Below are positions 25,257 through 36,474 of a DNA stretch of 64,000 nt, in pieces. The translations under genes and the position numbers were made by a program. Numbering within the stretch: the stretch's first letter is position 1; each line of letters starts with the position of its first letter. The DNA is taken from the NCBI GenBank assembly GCA_002150815.3, contig NDFF03000055.1, positions 434,001 to 498,000 on the forward strand, given 5' to 3'. Below the pieces are notes generated by a model. It was given only the letters and a program-made list of their open reading frames with translations. It was not told the origin of the DNA and ran no database searches. Origin of the DNA: Grammothele lineata (Eukaryota; Basidiomycota; Agaricomycetes; Polyporales; Polyporaceae).

Positions 25257-26997
25257 ATGACTACCCCTCGACGGCCTCTCTATATTCACGACATTCTCTA
25301 CGACGTATTATCACATCTTGATCCCGATCAGTTCTACGGCGAGGAAGTGTCGCAAGCTCGTTGCACACTCGTCGCGTCGGCCCTAACATGTCACGACTTC
25401 ACTCGCCCTGCACTTAATGTTTTGTGGAGGTCCCTTCCCAGTGACAGACCTTTGAAGTCTCTACTGTCCGCATTGGGTATCATTCAAGCACGATTGGATC
25501 AAGGTGATGCCGGGCCACCTCAATATGTAAGAAGTCTTTTGTGGATTATCTCGCTTTAACGAACCCCTCCGTTAGATTATGAGATCCTTGGAGGACGCCC
25601 GAAAGCATCCACGTTGGAATCGCTTTCAGGAATACGCTGCCCGAGTGCGCAAAATTGTGTTAACCCCCCTCCTCTCTCAAGTACAATCAGAGTCTGAGTC
25701 TCAATGGACGCACTTTCGGCAATGTCTACACGGTGACCCCATCCTACCTTTGCTTTCCCACGTCACTCTCTCTGTCCAAAACAGTATTCGCGCTCCACCA
25801 TGTGTAGCCACCAGCGAGCAGCTCGCTTTGCTATCGCCTGCAGTGCGGTACTTGGTCGTCAGAATCGGGGATATTCCTGGTATGAGATATGTCCCAGACA
25901 CATACAATCGCGCCATCTCGATCGTCGCCAACTACTCCCCGCTCATTGAGCGACTCAAAATCTCTTGCTCGGCGCCATGGATTCCTGGCGCAGAGGGCAG
26001 ATTTCCTTTTTTGCGACTTCGCTGCCTTGACGTCGAGTTTCCTGACGTGGATATCTCAGCACTCCGGCTTCTCGTCCACGCTCCGCTTCTTGAGACACTG
26101 TCTTTTGCCCTATGGACCGATGCACGCAATATCAACGCTACATTTAGCAGCTTGCGCAACCTGACGGTCTCCGGCCCTTGGGATAAAATCCGTAGTTTCG
26201 TCGAAAACGCGGGCCTCCCTGCCCTGCGCTCCCTTTCCATCCAAACCGCATATCATGACGATGATGCGCAGCTGATTCTTAACGCCGCGGCTATCCTCAG
26301 CTCAGTTGCGGTCCACCTTCCTCACCTCGATGCGTTTCATGTTAACTGGCGGCTCGGTGCGGCGCTTCTAGGAGGGCGCGACTTCATCCCGCTCGTCATT
26401 CCTAAGGGGGATTTGGCATCGCTGCTTTCGCCGCTCTTGCAACTCCGCAATCTGCACATCCTATCCATCCTCTTTCCTGATATTCTCCTTCCTTACACCT
26501 CAGAGGATCTTGCTGCTATTGCTGAGACGTGGCCAGACCTGGAGGAGTTACAACTCGCATTTGGCCCAGCCGACCCATCACCTTCCCCTGACACAGCGGT
26601 TCCGAGGTCCGGGCGGGCAGGATTCGATGCTCTCGCCCACCTTGCCCGTCGCTGCCTCTGTCTGCGCAGCTTGCATCTACCCGTGATGGACCTCGGGCCC
26701 GGCGCACTTGCGGTTGTCGCGGAGGACGTCGTCCATGGCGGATACAAGAACCTGCGCGACCTCAAGATCGAGCGGGTGGTGTTCGTGCCGCGCGACGACG
26801 ATGAGGCGGAGGCGCTATCTCGAGAAGTGATGGGGCTCGTGAGGCGCATGTTCCCGCGTGCAGCGGTCACTTTATCGACCACTCCGCTGCCTATTAAGGT
26901 CGTGGATGCTGGGACCGGCGACGAATTCCTAGCCTCGTCATCGGACGCCTTAGTGAATGACCACGTGCCAGCCCATCGTCGTCGCCACTCGCAGTAG
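25257..26997 (+). CDS. F-box protein, subfamily 2 (F-box A)
   Basis: Predicted SCF substrate receptor. Exon 1 is 25257-25526 and exon 2 is 25576-26997, with a 49-base intron; 563 residues. The start MTTPRRPLYIHDILYDV puts the F-box at the very N-terminus (residues about 7-62: LYIHDILYDVLSHLDPDQF, then ALTCHDFTRPALNVLWRSLP). The rest is a long Leu-rich solenoid (SLRNLTVSGPWDKIRSFVE, PALRSLSIQTAYHDDD) ending in a basic tail (VPAHRRRHSQ). It is a clear paralog of 32337-34021: same start motif, same DPDQF loop, same intron position after the first 88-90 codons, and a colinear LRR region. It follows OYE-1 on the same strand about 550 bases downstream. The substrate is unknown. Confidence 0.84.
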
Positions 26998-27355
26998 ATT
27001 CTCGTCCATCGGAACTTCGTCCATCGGCTCGCTCCTGCGGTACGTACATGGCAATCTAGTCTACGATTTCTGGTTGGCTCATCAGCCTATTGCAGTGTAC
27101 AAGTCGTTGTCTTCGACTCAAATCAGAATTGTATGCATGGCTAGTCCGTCACCATTGCGTGTATCTAGTATATGACGGAACCCCGATTCAATGAGACACG
27201 GATCTATCCTACATTTCGAAAGTTCTGCTCAGGTGCATGCGCACCTACTACCTTCTGACGCAACTCGTGGGGGGTTTGCGGGATGCGACAATATGGAATA
27301 CAACCTGATTGTCCACGGTCTCAATTCGCCCTTCTCTAGATCCCAACAAGCACAT
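26998..27355. other. convergent 3' region between F-box A and minus-strand F-box gene
   Basis: The spacer between two converging genes; no coding signal recognised. Confidence 0.5.
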
Positions 27356-29166
27356 CTAGGAGTACCGGGAGCGCCGTTGCCGCACCTGGCGTACCCGCAG
27401 CTCGTCCAGAAGCGGACGCCAGTGTCCAGCGCCCACGTACTGGCTTGCGCTAGGGTTCACGTCGAGGCTTGGAAATATTGTATGCAGCCTATCGGCGAGC
27501 TCAGCAAGCCCCGACTGAGAGAGCGTATCCACTTGGTAGGGCAGCAAAAGTCCTTCGAGTATCCGAAGGGGGTGGCTAGTACCCGACGTCATGTCGTTCG
27601 TGCTCAGTGCGTCAAGTGTGTCCATGGTTCCCGTAACTGGTGAGATATCGAGCACGCCGTCCTGAGGGAGGGCGAGCTCAACAAGGAGGGGGCAGTATCG
27701 CGCGAAGATCGCGAGTGTCACGAGGGAAGGGCAGTAGGAATTGGTGGTACGAAAATCCGTGTTCCGCATTCCGAGTCTAAGCTTCTGCAATCTACTCCCG
27801 AACGCTTTTGCGATCGCGCGGAGATCTTCGTCTGTTGTTACCACATTCATCGGCACATAGAAGTAGACGGAAAGGGTCTCAATGTGACCACCCATGGCGA
27901 AAAGTGGCTGGAGGAAGGCGGCGAGGCGGACGTCTTGCTGCCCGCTCCTGAGGGCGTCCTGAGGCGGTATGAAGAAGGATAAGGCGAGGCGTCGGAGGGT
28001 TTGAGACACGGGGAATGCAGGGATGCTTTGTAAAATGTGCTTGATATGGGCTGACGAATTGCCTTTCGCTATCAGCATGAGTTCCACCAACATCGGCGCC
28101 CGGATGTGCGCCGCAGAGTATGACATGAAATCGCAGTTGCTGCTCCCGTGAAGAGAAAGCTTGCGGACATATGGCATGTCAATTCTTGTTCGTCGGCTGC
28201 TATTGTGAAAAGTGAGGGGAGCATCGAGCGACTGGAGGGTGGGAGATGTGCCCAGGGTTTGGAGATGCATGCTGGTGAGGCGGCTGCGCAGGTCCGAGCT
28301 GAGTGTGAAGTGCTGTAGATGCTGAGCGGAGAGTGCTATGTCCACTACGTCTTGAATCTCGCTCTCGTAGTTTCCCATCGATGAATAGCTCAGTGTTGTG
28401 AGCATGGGGAACTTCCGGAGGTCCAGAAGGGGTGCGTCGATGCCACGGACGCCGAGGTTAACCATGTGCAACGTGCGAAGGCCTGATGAAGCAAAAGAAG
28501 ATAGAAATCTACAGGCGGTTATTGACATCCTGGTTACCCATCTCAGTTCGCGCAAGCATGGGAAAAGAGGATCCCGGCCGTTGTATTCAAAGAGTAGTTG
28601 AACGGTTTCTTCTTGCACAGGTGTAACTGAATCCATGAAAAGGACGTGTACTCTGCTCGCACGCAGAGTGAGTCGAGACCAGCGACCCCGATCCGTATAG
28701 GATTTTTCACGAAGAATCTAGAGGAGATCCACGTGCTAGGCTAAGAATTCTTAACCCTATAAGACGTAGCGGTACTCACAGAAATAACGCAATCCTCTAT
28801 TTCTTGAGGCGTAGTCCATGTGGAGCACTTCTTTCTACTGTCTCTCCCTTTGAAGATGCTCCAATCTCTCCGCGGACGCGCCGTCGGACGAAGGATGTTG
28901 AAGAGCGGCCGAAGGTCCAAGAGATGTCTCCAGACAATAGCGGACGCCGGTCCTTCAAAGGAGCGACATACTTGTGATGCTCTAGCGCATGCCGCTACCT
29001 CTGCGCGATTGAAGGGGTCAAAGGTTTCGAATATAGCATCGAGGATCTCCGGAATGTGAAGTGCGGCATGGGCGGTGTCGATGTGGCTAGAGTCCCCGGC
29101 CGAAGAGCTCGAGGATCTAGAGAATGATAAAAGCGACGGCAGCGACGAGGTCCACGCACGCCCCAT
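27356..29166 (-). CDS. F-box protein, subfamily 1 (copy 2)
   Basis: Predicted SCF substrate receptor. Exon 1 is 29166-28780 and exon 2 is 28717-27356, separated by a 62-base intron (GTGAGT donor, CTAG acceptor); 582 residues. The start is MGRAWTSSLPSLLSF; the in-frame TTG five codons upstream is not a start. The F-box lies at about residues 38-85 (IPEILDAIFETFDPF, then QVCRSFEGPASAIVWRHL). A Leu-rich region follows (HLQHFTLSSDLRSRLTSM, MPYVRKLSLHGSSNCDFM), and the C-terminus is basic. Exon 2 opens with ILREKSY and RWSRL, the block shared with the genes at 12571-14414 and 29556-31362. The relic at 24889-24990 is closest to this copy. Confidence 0.82.
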
Positions 29167-29555
29167 GGTGGTGCAGACCAAGTTGGCTGGAGCCTTGCAG
29201 GCTTCGTCATCTGATAGTCACCTGCTACGCGTGCCGATTACATGGCGGGTTGTTACCCATTGCACAGGCTTCGCTGCGGCCTGCGGTCGAAGGACTATGG
29301 CCGCTGGGCACGGAGCGCGCGATGAAGGTTTCTGCACTTGAATGATGAAAGGACATAAGTAGCCTGACGATGGTGCGCTGCCTCGTCCTCAGATGTTAGC
29401 TGCTTTGCAAGAAAGAAATTTTAATATGCCGGTATGCACACGGCTTTGCCTCTACATGCCGAAAGTCCGACACCGAAAATCGCAGCCGTATGTACCATGC
29501 GATACGTACAACCGGAATGATGAACGAAAGCTTTCCTCTCATACGCGACTGAGGT
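29167..29555. other. spacer between two minus-strand F-box genes
   Basis: About 390 bases holding the promoter of the 27356-29166 gene and the 3' end of the next gene. No coding signal and no TATA box are obvious. Confidence 0.5.
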
Positions 29556-31362
29556 TCATGCGACAACGACGGCTCCGTTCGGGCTGTGAGGTCCTCGCCT
29601 TGACTCCCCTCGCCACCACTGACGCGCTTCGACATCGTCTAGTATCACCCTCCAAGAGTTCTGCTGCACATGATTAGGCCACACGAGCTTGCGCTGACGT
29701 ACGACGTCGAGGTTCGGGAATAGTCCATCCAGGAACGCCGCATAGGCCGCCCCAGCCGGTTTCGAATACGCTCGCAGGAGGGCCACACCGAGCACCCGGA
29801 GCGGGTGATCCTCCACGCCGGAAAATCCGGCGTCCCCCACTGAGAGCACCCCCTCGACGTCGACCGTGATCCCGCCCAGCTCGAGTTCGAGCAGGTGCGG
29901 GCAGTGCTTCGCGAACGCCGAGAGCGTCGCGGGCGGCATCCAGAGTGGCCATTGCTCTACGGGGGAAGGCGGCCCTGAGTCGGGCAAGGAGCAGGGGCTA
30001 CGCGACTCGGCGGGCAGCGAAGCATCGCGATAGACGAGGTTGAGGAGCGCGAGCTTGCGGAGGCCGCCGAGCGCGCGCGCGACGGTAAGGAGGTCCGCGT
30101 CGGAGGCGGCGACTTTGGAGAGTGGAAAGATGATAGAGAGCGCTTCGAGATGGCTCATCGCGGAGAGGAAAGACGGCAGAAGAAGGTCTTGGAGCCGAAC
30201 GGAGGGCTCCGGCAGGATCTCCGTGTTATGCAGGTGCAATGAGAGTCGACGAAGGGTCCGGAAAATACCTGGCGCCAACACATGCTCAAGGGAGCGAACG
30301 TGGTCGCTGGTGGTCTTTGCCTCGATAAACGCTTCGAAGTCGTCTAGCTTCGGGGCTTCAATCGAAGTTATGAGGGAGGAGATACCGGAATACTCGCTTC
30401 GGCAACGGAGCGAGCGGATCTTAGGTAGCAGGATTGGGCCATTCCAGCCATCTCGGCCTGTACTGACGCTCACGTCAAGATATTCCAACGTGGCCGACTT
30501 TCCGAGGGCGTTCAGGCCCGAGAAGGAGATGGCCTTCTCCATAGAGGAAGTGCTGCCGGAGAACTCGAAATTGCGAAGGCACGGAGCGCTGAGAGCGATG
30601 GCGACTAATCGTTGACAGTCCTGGTCCGGGAGATGGTGATGATACCAAACGACGCAGAGCGTGACTAGCCTCCGAAAATTGCTGCAATTGAGCTTTGGCA
30701 CTTCTGGGGGGTCGGTTCCAGTACCACTTGGTGCCCGAAGATGCAAATTAAGGGTGTGGAGGTTGGTCGAAGCAGCAAGGGGCCATAGTCCAGCGAGTTT
30801 CGCACTGATGGACCATGCCATTACTCGTAGGGAAGAGAAGAAGGTTGTCCCACGATTATGTTGGATGAGAACTTTGACGAGTTCGTACTGGTCAGGCGAT
30901 AGGTATCCGAAGCGACTGTCGAAATGAAGGACTCTGGAGGCGCATAATAAGAAACGCGACCATCTCCAGCTATTCTTGTACGACTTCGTGCTTAGAATCT
31001 AGAAGGAGGATCAGCATAGAGCCACGAAAAAGTACACCGATACTTACTAAATGAGCTCGATGCGCAGGATCCCCTTCACCATCCAGCAGAACCTTCCATA
31101 GAGGCTCAAGATCCACGAGCCTACTCCAGATAATGCGGGAGGCGGGCTCGGCCAAAGAACGACATGTGATGGCTGCCGCTTTGCACGCCGCGACGTCACG
31201 AGGCTGAAGGAGATCAAAGTTGCTGAAGATGGAGGATACAATCTTGAAAGTGCGGAGGGCTCTATCCGCGGCAGTGTCGAACCTGGTGTCGACGATAGGC
31301 GTGTCGGGCCGAGCCCTTGAGCGACCAAACTTGAGAGCACAGAGGGATAGACAAAAGACCAT
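29556..31362 (-). CDS. F-box protein, subfamily 1 (copy 3)
   Basis: Predicted SCF substrate receptor. Exon 1 is 31362-31048 and exon 2 is 30998-29556, with a 48-base intron (GTAAGT donor, CTAG acceptor); 585 residues. The start is MVFCLSLCALKFGRSR, shorter than in its paralogs. The F-box lies at about 35-80 (FKIVSSIFSNFDLLQP, then AITCRSLAEPASRIIWSRL) and is more diverged than the other copies. Exon 2 opens with ILSTKSY and RWSRFLLCASRV, the subfamily block. Leu-rich segments follow (LRNFEFSGSTSS, HLEALSIIFPLSKV, LRKLALLNLVYRD), with a basic C-terminus. It lies head-to-tail behind copy 2 on the same strand, as expected from tandem duplication. Confidence 0.82.
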
Positions 31363-32336
31363 GGTCGTCAAGCGTTAACATACGGTTGCCATCGTTTTGA
31401 GGTATGGACAGAATGCCAGCGAGAAGAAGGCGGTGGTACTGCGCGGCGCGACGCCATTTGGGAGCTTCACTGCAGGAATGGCACTTCGTGGGATGGGAAT
31501 ATGGCGAGGACATCATGGATGCACATCTATCAGGAAAACATTGGCAAACAATATAGCTATATGGGTATTCTCATGAAGGGGTGATCTAATAGAGGATGCT
31601 AAAAGGCGAGAGGCCAAGCCCTCGAGATTATGAACTCACCATTTGAGTACAAGATACATCGCCTACGTCACCACTTCAAATGCAAGAAATCCTTCCCATC
31701 CCCATTCCGCACCAGCTGCTTGCATCCTCCTCGAAGACTTCCAGGAAAAGCTTGAAGATGCAACGAGGCTGCCAATCGTAGCATTTTGAGTATTGATGGA
31801 GTGCCCGTAGAGCAAACATGAGCGAGCAAGCGTCAGATCAAGGACGACAGCACAGAGCATGGGAAAGGAGACAAAGCCAATTTAGCTACTTGAAGTGGTC
31901 GACGATCCGTGGGGGAATTAGCAAAGGATGAAGCGTTCAGAGAGAGATCTGACTCTTTGGACCACGCGAGCGTCGAAGACAACGCGTTGGATTACAGTAA
32001 GCGCCGGGGCAGACCGGCTTGCTCGGGTGTTTGAACAGGTTTGAACAATGTCCCGAACATGAGTTCCCAGTACAACACCCCAACAGCAACTTTCTGCAGC
32101 TCGAACGCTGTTATCCACAAGATCCGTCCTCACAACGCAGCCAAGGATGGACCCGTGTAGAGAGCCGATTTCGACGACCACGGTCGAGCGCGCGTCCGAC
32201 GGCCTCGAGGTCGAAGGTGTCGTGACTTGACATCCTCAAAAGCCGTATTCGGACCTGCAGGACGCTAGTGCCACCCACCCACTGCGACCCATAACAGCGA
32301 ACTCCAGCCTGATACGTCTACGTCCTGTCGCTCTCG
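31363..32336. other. divergent promoter region between two F-box genes
   Basis: Nearly 1 kb between the minus-strand F-box gene and F-box B. Two short open frames on the minus strand (31663-31860 and 31918-32181) show no motif. No repeat or TATA box was noticed. Confidence 0.45.
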
Positions 32337-34021
32337 ATGGCTACTCTTCGACGACCGCTCTACGTGCAGGACATCCTTTTCGACGTATTTCCGTATCTCG
32401 ACCCCGATCAGTTCCGCGGTGCAGAAGCGTCGCAAGCTCGTCGAACACTCCTTGCATCAGCCTTGACATGTCGCGATTTCACTCAACCTGCGCTTAATAT
32501 CCTGTGGAAAACCCTTCCAAGCGACGCACCCCTGACGGCATTGCTCCTTGCACTGAATATCGTTCAAGCGCAATCTGACACCGGCGCACGGCCGTACCAT
32601 GTGAGTAGGCCCCGTTTGGACGTCTTACAACCTTGGACGTCTCTGATAACCACCAATCCTTTGAGGATCCTCGCAAGCACCCTAACTGGAAATATTTCTG
32701 GGAATGCGCAATTCGCGTACGCAAGATCACGTTGATCCCTCTCCTTTCCCCATCGCAATCACACCCGGAATTTTCGTGGGCACAATTCCTGGAACAATCG
32801 GACAACGAACCCATTCTACCTCGACTTCGTCACGTAATTCTTCTAGTCAACAACTCCACCACGACACCGCCTTTCTCAATCATCAGCGGACGTCTCGCTT
32901 TACTGTCGTCCACAGTGCAGCAGTTAGAGATGAGGATCAATGACATTCCCGGAATTGGGATTGCGGAAGATATATACTCCCGCATATTTTCGAAAATCGT
33001 TCATAGTTCCCCTCTCATTGAGAAACTCACGCTTCAGTGCTCTACGAGGTGGATTCCAGGAACGGACTTCGACTTTCCTTTGAAACAACTTCGCTGCCTC
33101 GAGATCGAGGGACCTGATGTTGATGTTTCAGCACTCGTATCCCTTGAACACGCTCCGCTGTTGGAGACGTTGTCTCTTACTATATGGCCCTTTTCAACAT
33201 ACATCGTGTCGACCATCGGGAGCCTACGCAATTTGACCGTCACAGGCACTTGGGGGAATATCCGTGGCTTAGTGACCTTCATGAACTTCCCTGCTCTCCG
33301 CTCGCTTTCCGTTCACACAGCTCATCATGACGACAATGTTCTGCTGATCAGTGAAGCCACGGACACTTTGCGTACGATTGTGTTCCACCTCCCTCACCTC
33401 ACTGCATTCGAGCTATCATGCGAGCCTGGCCCGACACATGGTCTCGGCCCCTACCTCAGCAACCCCGCGCCCTTGGACGTACGCGGCGGAACGCTCGATA
33501 AACTCCTCCGGCCGCTCATGCCACTCAAAGACCTTAGCAGCCTGTCCATCCTCTTCCGCCGATACCGCCTCGTCTACGCCTCGCAGGACCTCGCAGACAT
33601 AGGAGAAGCATGGCCCGGCCTCGAGGAGCTCCGCCTCGAGCTTGGGGCAGCCGAAAGGGACATGATCGTATACGGAGAGCGCGCGGCCGACTGTCTGGCA
33701 AGTTTCGACGCCATCGCACACCTCGGGTGGCGATGCCCGCGTCTGCGCGCACTGCACCTGCCCACGATGGAACTCTCCCCCGGTGCGCTTGCCGCTGTGG
33801 AGAACGAGGTGGTCCCCGGAGGCCATAAGGCGCTCCGCGACCTCAACGTGGAGCGCGTTGTGTTCGTGTCCGAGTACAGCGAGGAAGTGGACTCTATGTC
33901 GTGCGAGATGACGGAGTTCGTGCGGCGCGCGTTCCCGCTCACCGCCGCTCCGGAGTCGACTACAACACTGCCAACCGTGGTCACAGAGGACGAGACGGGC
34001 GGTCGGGCGAGACTGATGTAA
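32337..34021 (+). CDS. F-box protein, subfamily 2 (F-box B)
   Basis: Predicted SCF substrate receptor and paralog of F-box A. Exon 1 is 32337-32600 and exon 2 is 32666-34021; 539 residues. Start MATLRRPLYVQDILFDV; F-box at residues about 7-62 (PYLDPDQF loop, then ALTCRDFTQPALNILWKTLP). Leu-rich solenoid as in F-box A, for example SLRNLTVTGTWGNIRGLV and PALRSLSVHTAHHDDN. The only usable acceptor in the 65-base intron is TTGAG, so exon 2 starts at DPRKHPNW. The six residues that precede the matching segment in F-box A (IMRSLE) are lost here, although remnants are still readable in the intron as QSFE. It lies about 400 bases upstream of OYE-2 on the same strand. Confidence 0.82.
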
Positions 34022-34415
34022 CGTCTCCAGGAACATGGATGAAATAGGGATCGGTCTCGGTTTGTAACTTTACGTTGACTCTCAGTGTTCTGAATATAAG
34101 CTATTGACTTCCTCAACTCGTCGGTCCGCCAGTACAAGCGGCTCGTTCGTGGGCACTACGACCGCACGAGTAAGCAAACAAGATCGGGCTGCAAACCAGC
34201 CCGTCCTCCCCGACCGCAGATTTGTAAGGCTCAGGCATGGGAATCCTAATTTGCTAATCCCCTTCCGCCATCGTTTCTAGTGGGAATGTTGTGGACAAGC
34301 GGACCGCCGCCTCCGGAAAAGTAGATAAGGGGAAGCCCGCGGAAAGCCTAAGACTTGGTACGCTCTTCTCCCTCCCTTGTCATCTCGTACATAGTTTGCT
34401 TATCTCTCCTCGTAC
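34022..34415. other. F-box B / OYE-2 spacer
   Basis: About 390 bases holding the F-box B terminator and OYE-2 promoter. No coding signal or TATA box recognised. Confidence 0.45.
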
Positions 34416-35802
34416 ATGATGGGTGAACTCGCAGAAACCGTGTCGGTGCTTTTCCAGCCTGCGAAAGTGGGCGATATCACGCTCGCGCACCGGGTCGTCC
34501 TCGCGCCGCTCACGCGGTGCCGTGCGAATGACAAACACACCCACACGGACCTCGCGGTCACATACTACTCGCAGCGCGCGTCCACCCCCGGGACTCTCCT
34601 GATTACCGAGGCGACGTACATTGCAGCGAACGCGGGCCACTTCAGCCCTCACGCACCCGGGGTATGGAACGAGGAGCAGATCGCCGCTTGGAAGAAGGTT
34701 TGTGTTCTCGCATCGACTGTATAAAAGGAATGTGACTGACGGACGACCTCATATCAGATTGTAGATGCAGTCCATGCAAAGGAGTCTTACATTTACATGC
34801 AGATCTGGGCTCTCGGAAGGGCTGCTATTCCCTCCGAGCTAAAAGCCGAGAATCCCGACTTCCCCTACGTATCTTCTTCAGACATTCCCTTGTCGTGGAT
34901 GCCAAATGAGATTCCACGTCCGCTTACTATACCTGGTGCGTACACCTCCTGTCAATCCCTCTCAGAGCGCGAAGCTGAACGCGGCCGTACGTACACCCAG
35001 AGATCAAGGAATATGTCACCTCCTTCGCCCAGGCCGCGCGCAACGCTGTCTTCGGGGCAGGATGTGACGGCGTGGAACTCCACTTCGCACACGGGTACCT
35101 CGTCGACCAATTCATTCAGGATGTCTCGAACAAGCGCACGGACGAGTATGGCGGCTCTATCGAGAACCGCTGCCGCTTTGCCCTAGAGATCATTGATGCA
35201 GTATCGGACGCCGTGGGGGAGAACAAGGTCGCGTTCCGCATCAGTCCGTGGAGCACGTTCCAGGACATGGGCATGGAGGACCCCGTCCCGACGTTCACGT
35301 ACCTTATCGAGGAGGCCGTGAGGCGACACCCAAACATGGCGTACCTGCACGTCCCGGAGCCGGGCGTAGCGGGTAATGTGGACATTGAGGCCAAGGAGGG
35401 CCAGGTATGCCTCAAACGTTCCTCCTTCTCTTGGATATTGTGTGATGATTGTGGTTGCACAGTCGAACGACATACTGCGCAAGCTCTGGGCGCCGCGACC
35501 GTTCATGGCAGCAGGCCGGTTTACTAGAGAGACCGCGCTCGAGCGCGCGGAAGCTACTGGAGATCTAATCGCATTTGGGAGGCGGTTCCTTGCTAACGTA
35601 CGTATTGGACGCACGATACGGGAGAGTAGCCCATCGGATACTGAATGCTTCGAGATAGCCCGATCTGCCCTTGCGATTGAAGAAGAACATCCCATTGAAC
35701 ATGTGGAATAGAAAGGACTACAGCTCACCGCCAGGACAGCCAGAGGGATACATCGACTACCCGTTTGCTGATGAGAACGCACTTAGCGGCGCGAAGGTGT
35801 AA
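34416..35802 (+). CDS. NADH:flavin oxidoreductase, Old Yellow Enzyme family (OYE-2)
   Basis: FMN-dependent ene-reductase, paralog of OYE-1. Five exons: 34416-34697, 34758-34935, 35001-35404, 35463-35597 and 35659-35802; 380 residues, the same as OYE-1. It lacks the intron that separates OYE-1 exons 3 and 4; the other splice positions correspond. Start MMGELAETVSVLFQPAKVG (the second Met, 34419, is equally possible). Seen in order: LTRCRAND, GTLLITEATYIA, SYIYMQIWALGRA, then VELHFAHGYLVDQF. In this last motif the pair is His181/His184, with Tyr186, instead of the His/Asn pair of OYE-1. YGGSIENRCRF, AAGRFTRETA (Gly-to-Arg change at the phosphate loop compared with AGGFTRE) and FGRRFLAN follow. 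Terminal GYIDYPFADENALSGAKV. Likely active, but substrate range may differ. A His/His pair is known in several bacterial OYEs. Confidence 0.9.
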
Positions 35803-36003
35803 AGACGATAGACGAAGTCGCGACTCACGGTCATAAATTGCTTAATTATGGGCAAGGTTGACGGGCGATGGGATTGTCGAGTTGGCTGGTCAAAAAGGAC
35901 CTAGAGCAACTTCTGGACGAACATAGACTGGACATCTAAGGGCTTGATAGATATCTATCGTTGTGCGAAGGAACTACTTACAGCGAGAATAAGTGGCGTG
36001 AGC

Positions 36004-36007
36004 AAAA
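36004..36007 (-). terminator. RNA polymerase III terminator of tRNA-Ala
   Basis: A TTTT run on the minus strand lies four bases past the discriminator base of the tRNA. Confidence 0.6.
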
Positions 36008-36011
36008 GCAG

Positions 36012-36093
36012 TGGACACGTCCGGGATCGAACCGGACCCCTCTCGCAATTGCTGATGCTAAGCGAGCGTGATAACCAACTACACCACGTGCCC
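36012..36093 (-). tRNA. tRNA-Ala (anticodon AGC) with 8-base intron
   Basis: The minus strand folds as a full cloverleaf. Acceptor GGGCACG pairs with CGTGTCC (discriminator A) and contains the G3:U70 pair that identifies tRNA-Ala. The D arm is GTGTAGTTGGTTATCAC. The anticodon stem is CTCGC/GCGAG with AGC at 36057-36059. The T arm is TCCGG-TTCGATC-CCGGA. An eight-base intron (TCAGCAAT, 36048-36055) follows position 37, the normal place for a nuclear tRNA intron. It is transcribed away from the AKR1 gene. Confidence 0.92.
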
Positions 36094-36474
36094 TTAAATG
36101 CAGTAGCCGGCAAAGCATCATCATGGTGGTCAAGGTCGCGCTTAACACGCTCAATAGCCCCGTGTTTGCCCCGTGGGGCATACTCCTAGCCGTGGCGCGT
36201 TGAAGTAAAGAACATGTTGAATGATTTGAGGCCCCCGACAGCAGATGTTAGTCGTCCAACGCGTCGCCCTGAGTCCCCAAGGCGGCGAGTGCTGCGCACA
36301 ACGGCGACGGCCTTGAAGCGGTGGCGGGAGAGCGGCGGTGACGCAACGGTGCGCGCCGGAGACGGCGGGCTGTGTGCCGGGCGCCTCGACAGCCACGCCC
36401 ACAACCACGACGACGACCACGTTCTCCGCCCGCTGCGGGCCCCCTTCCTCCTTCCCATCCAACACGACGCCATA
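36094..36474. promoter_or_regulatory. upstream region of the AKR1-type gene
   Basis: Lies between the tRNA (-) and the palmitoyltransferase gene (+). The frame of the gene stays open upstream to 36214, but the low-complexity reading (basic, then a His/Asp run) and the second, better-placed ATG at 36475 argue that this is 5' leader. No TATA box seen. Confidence 0.4.
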
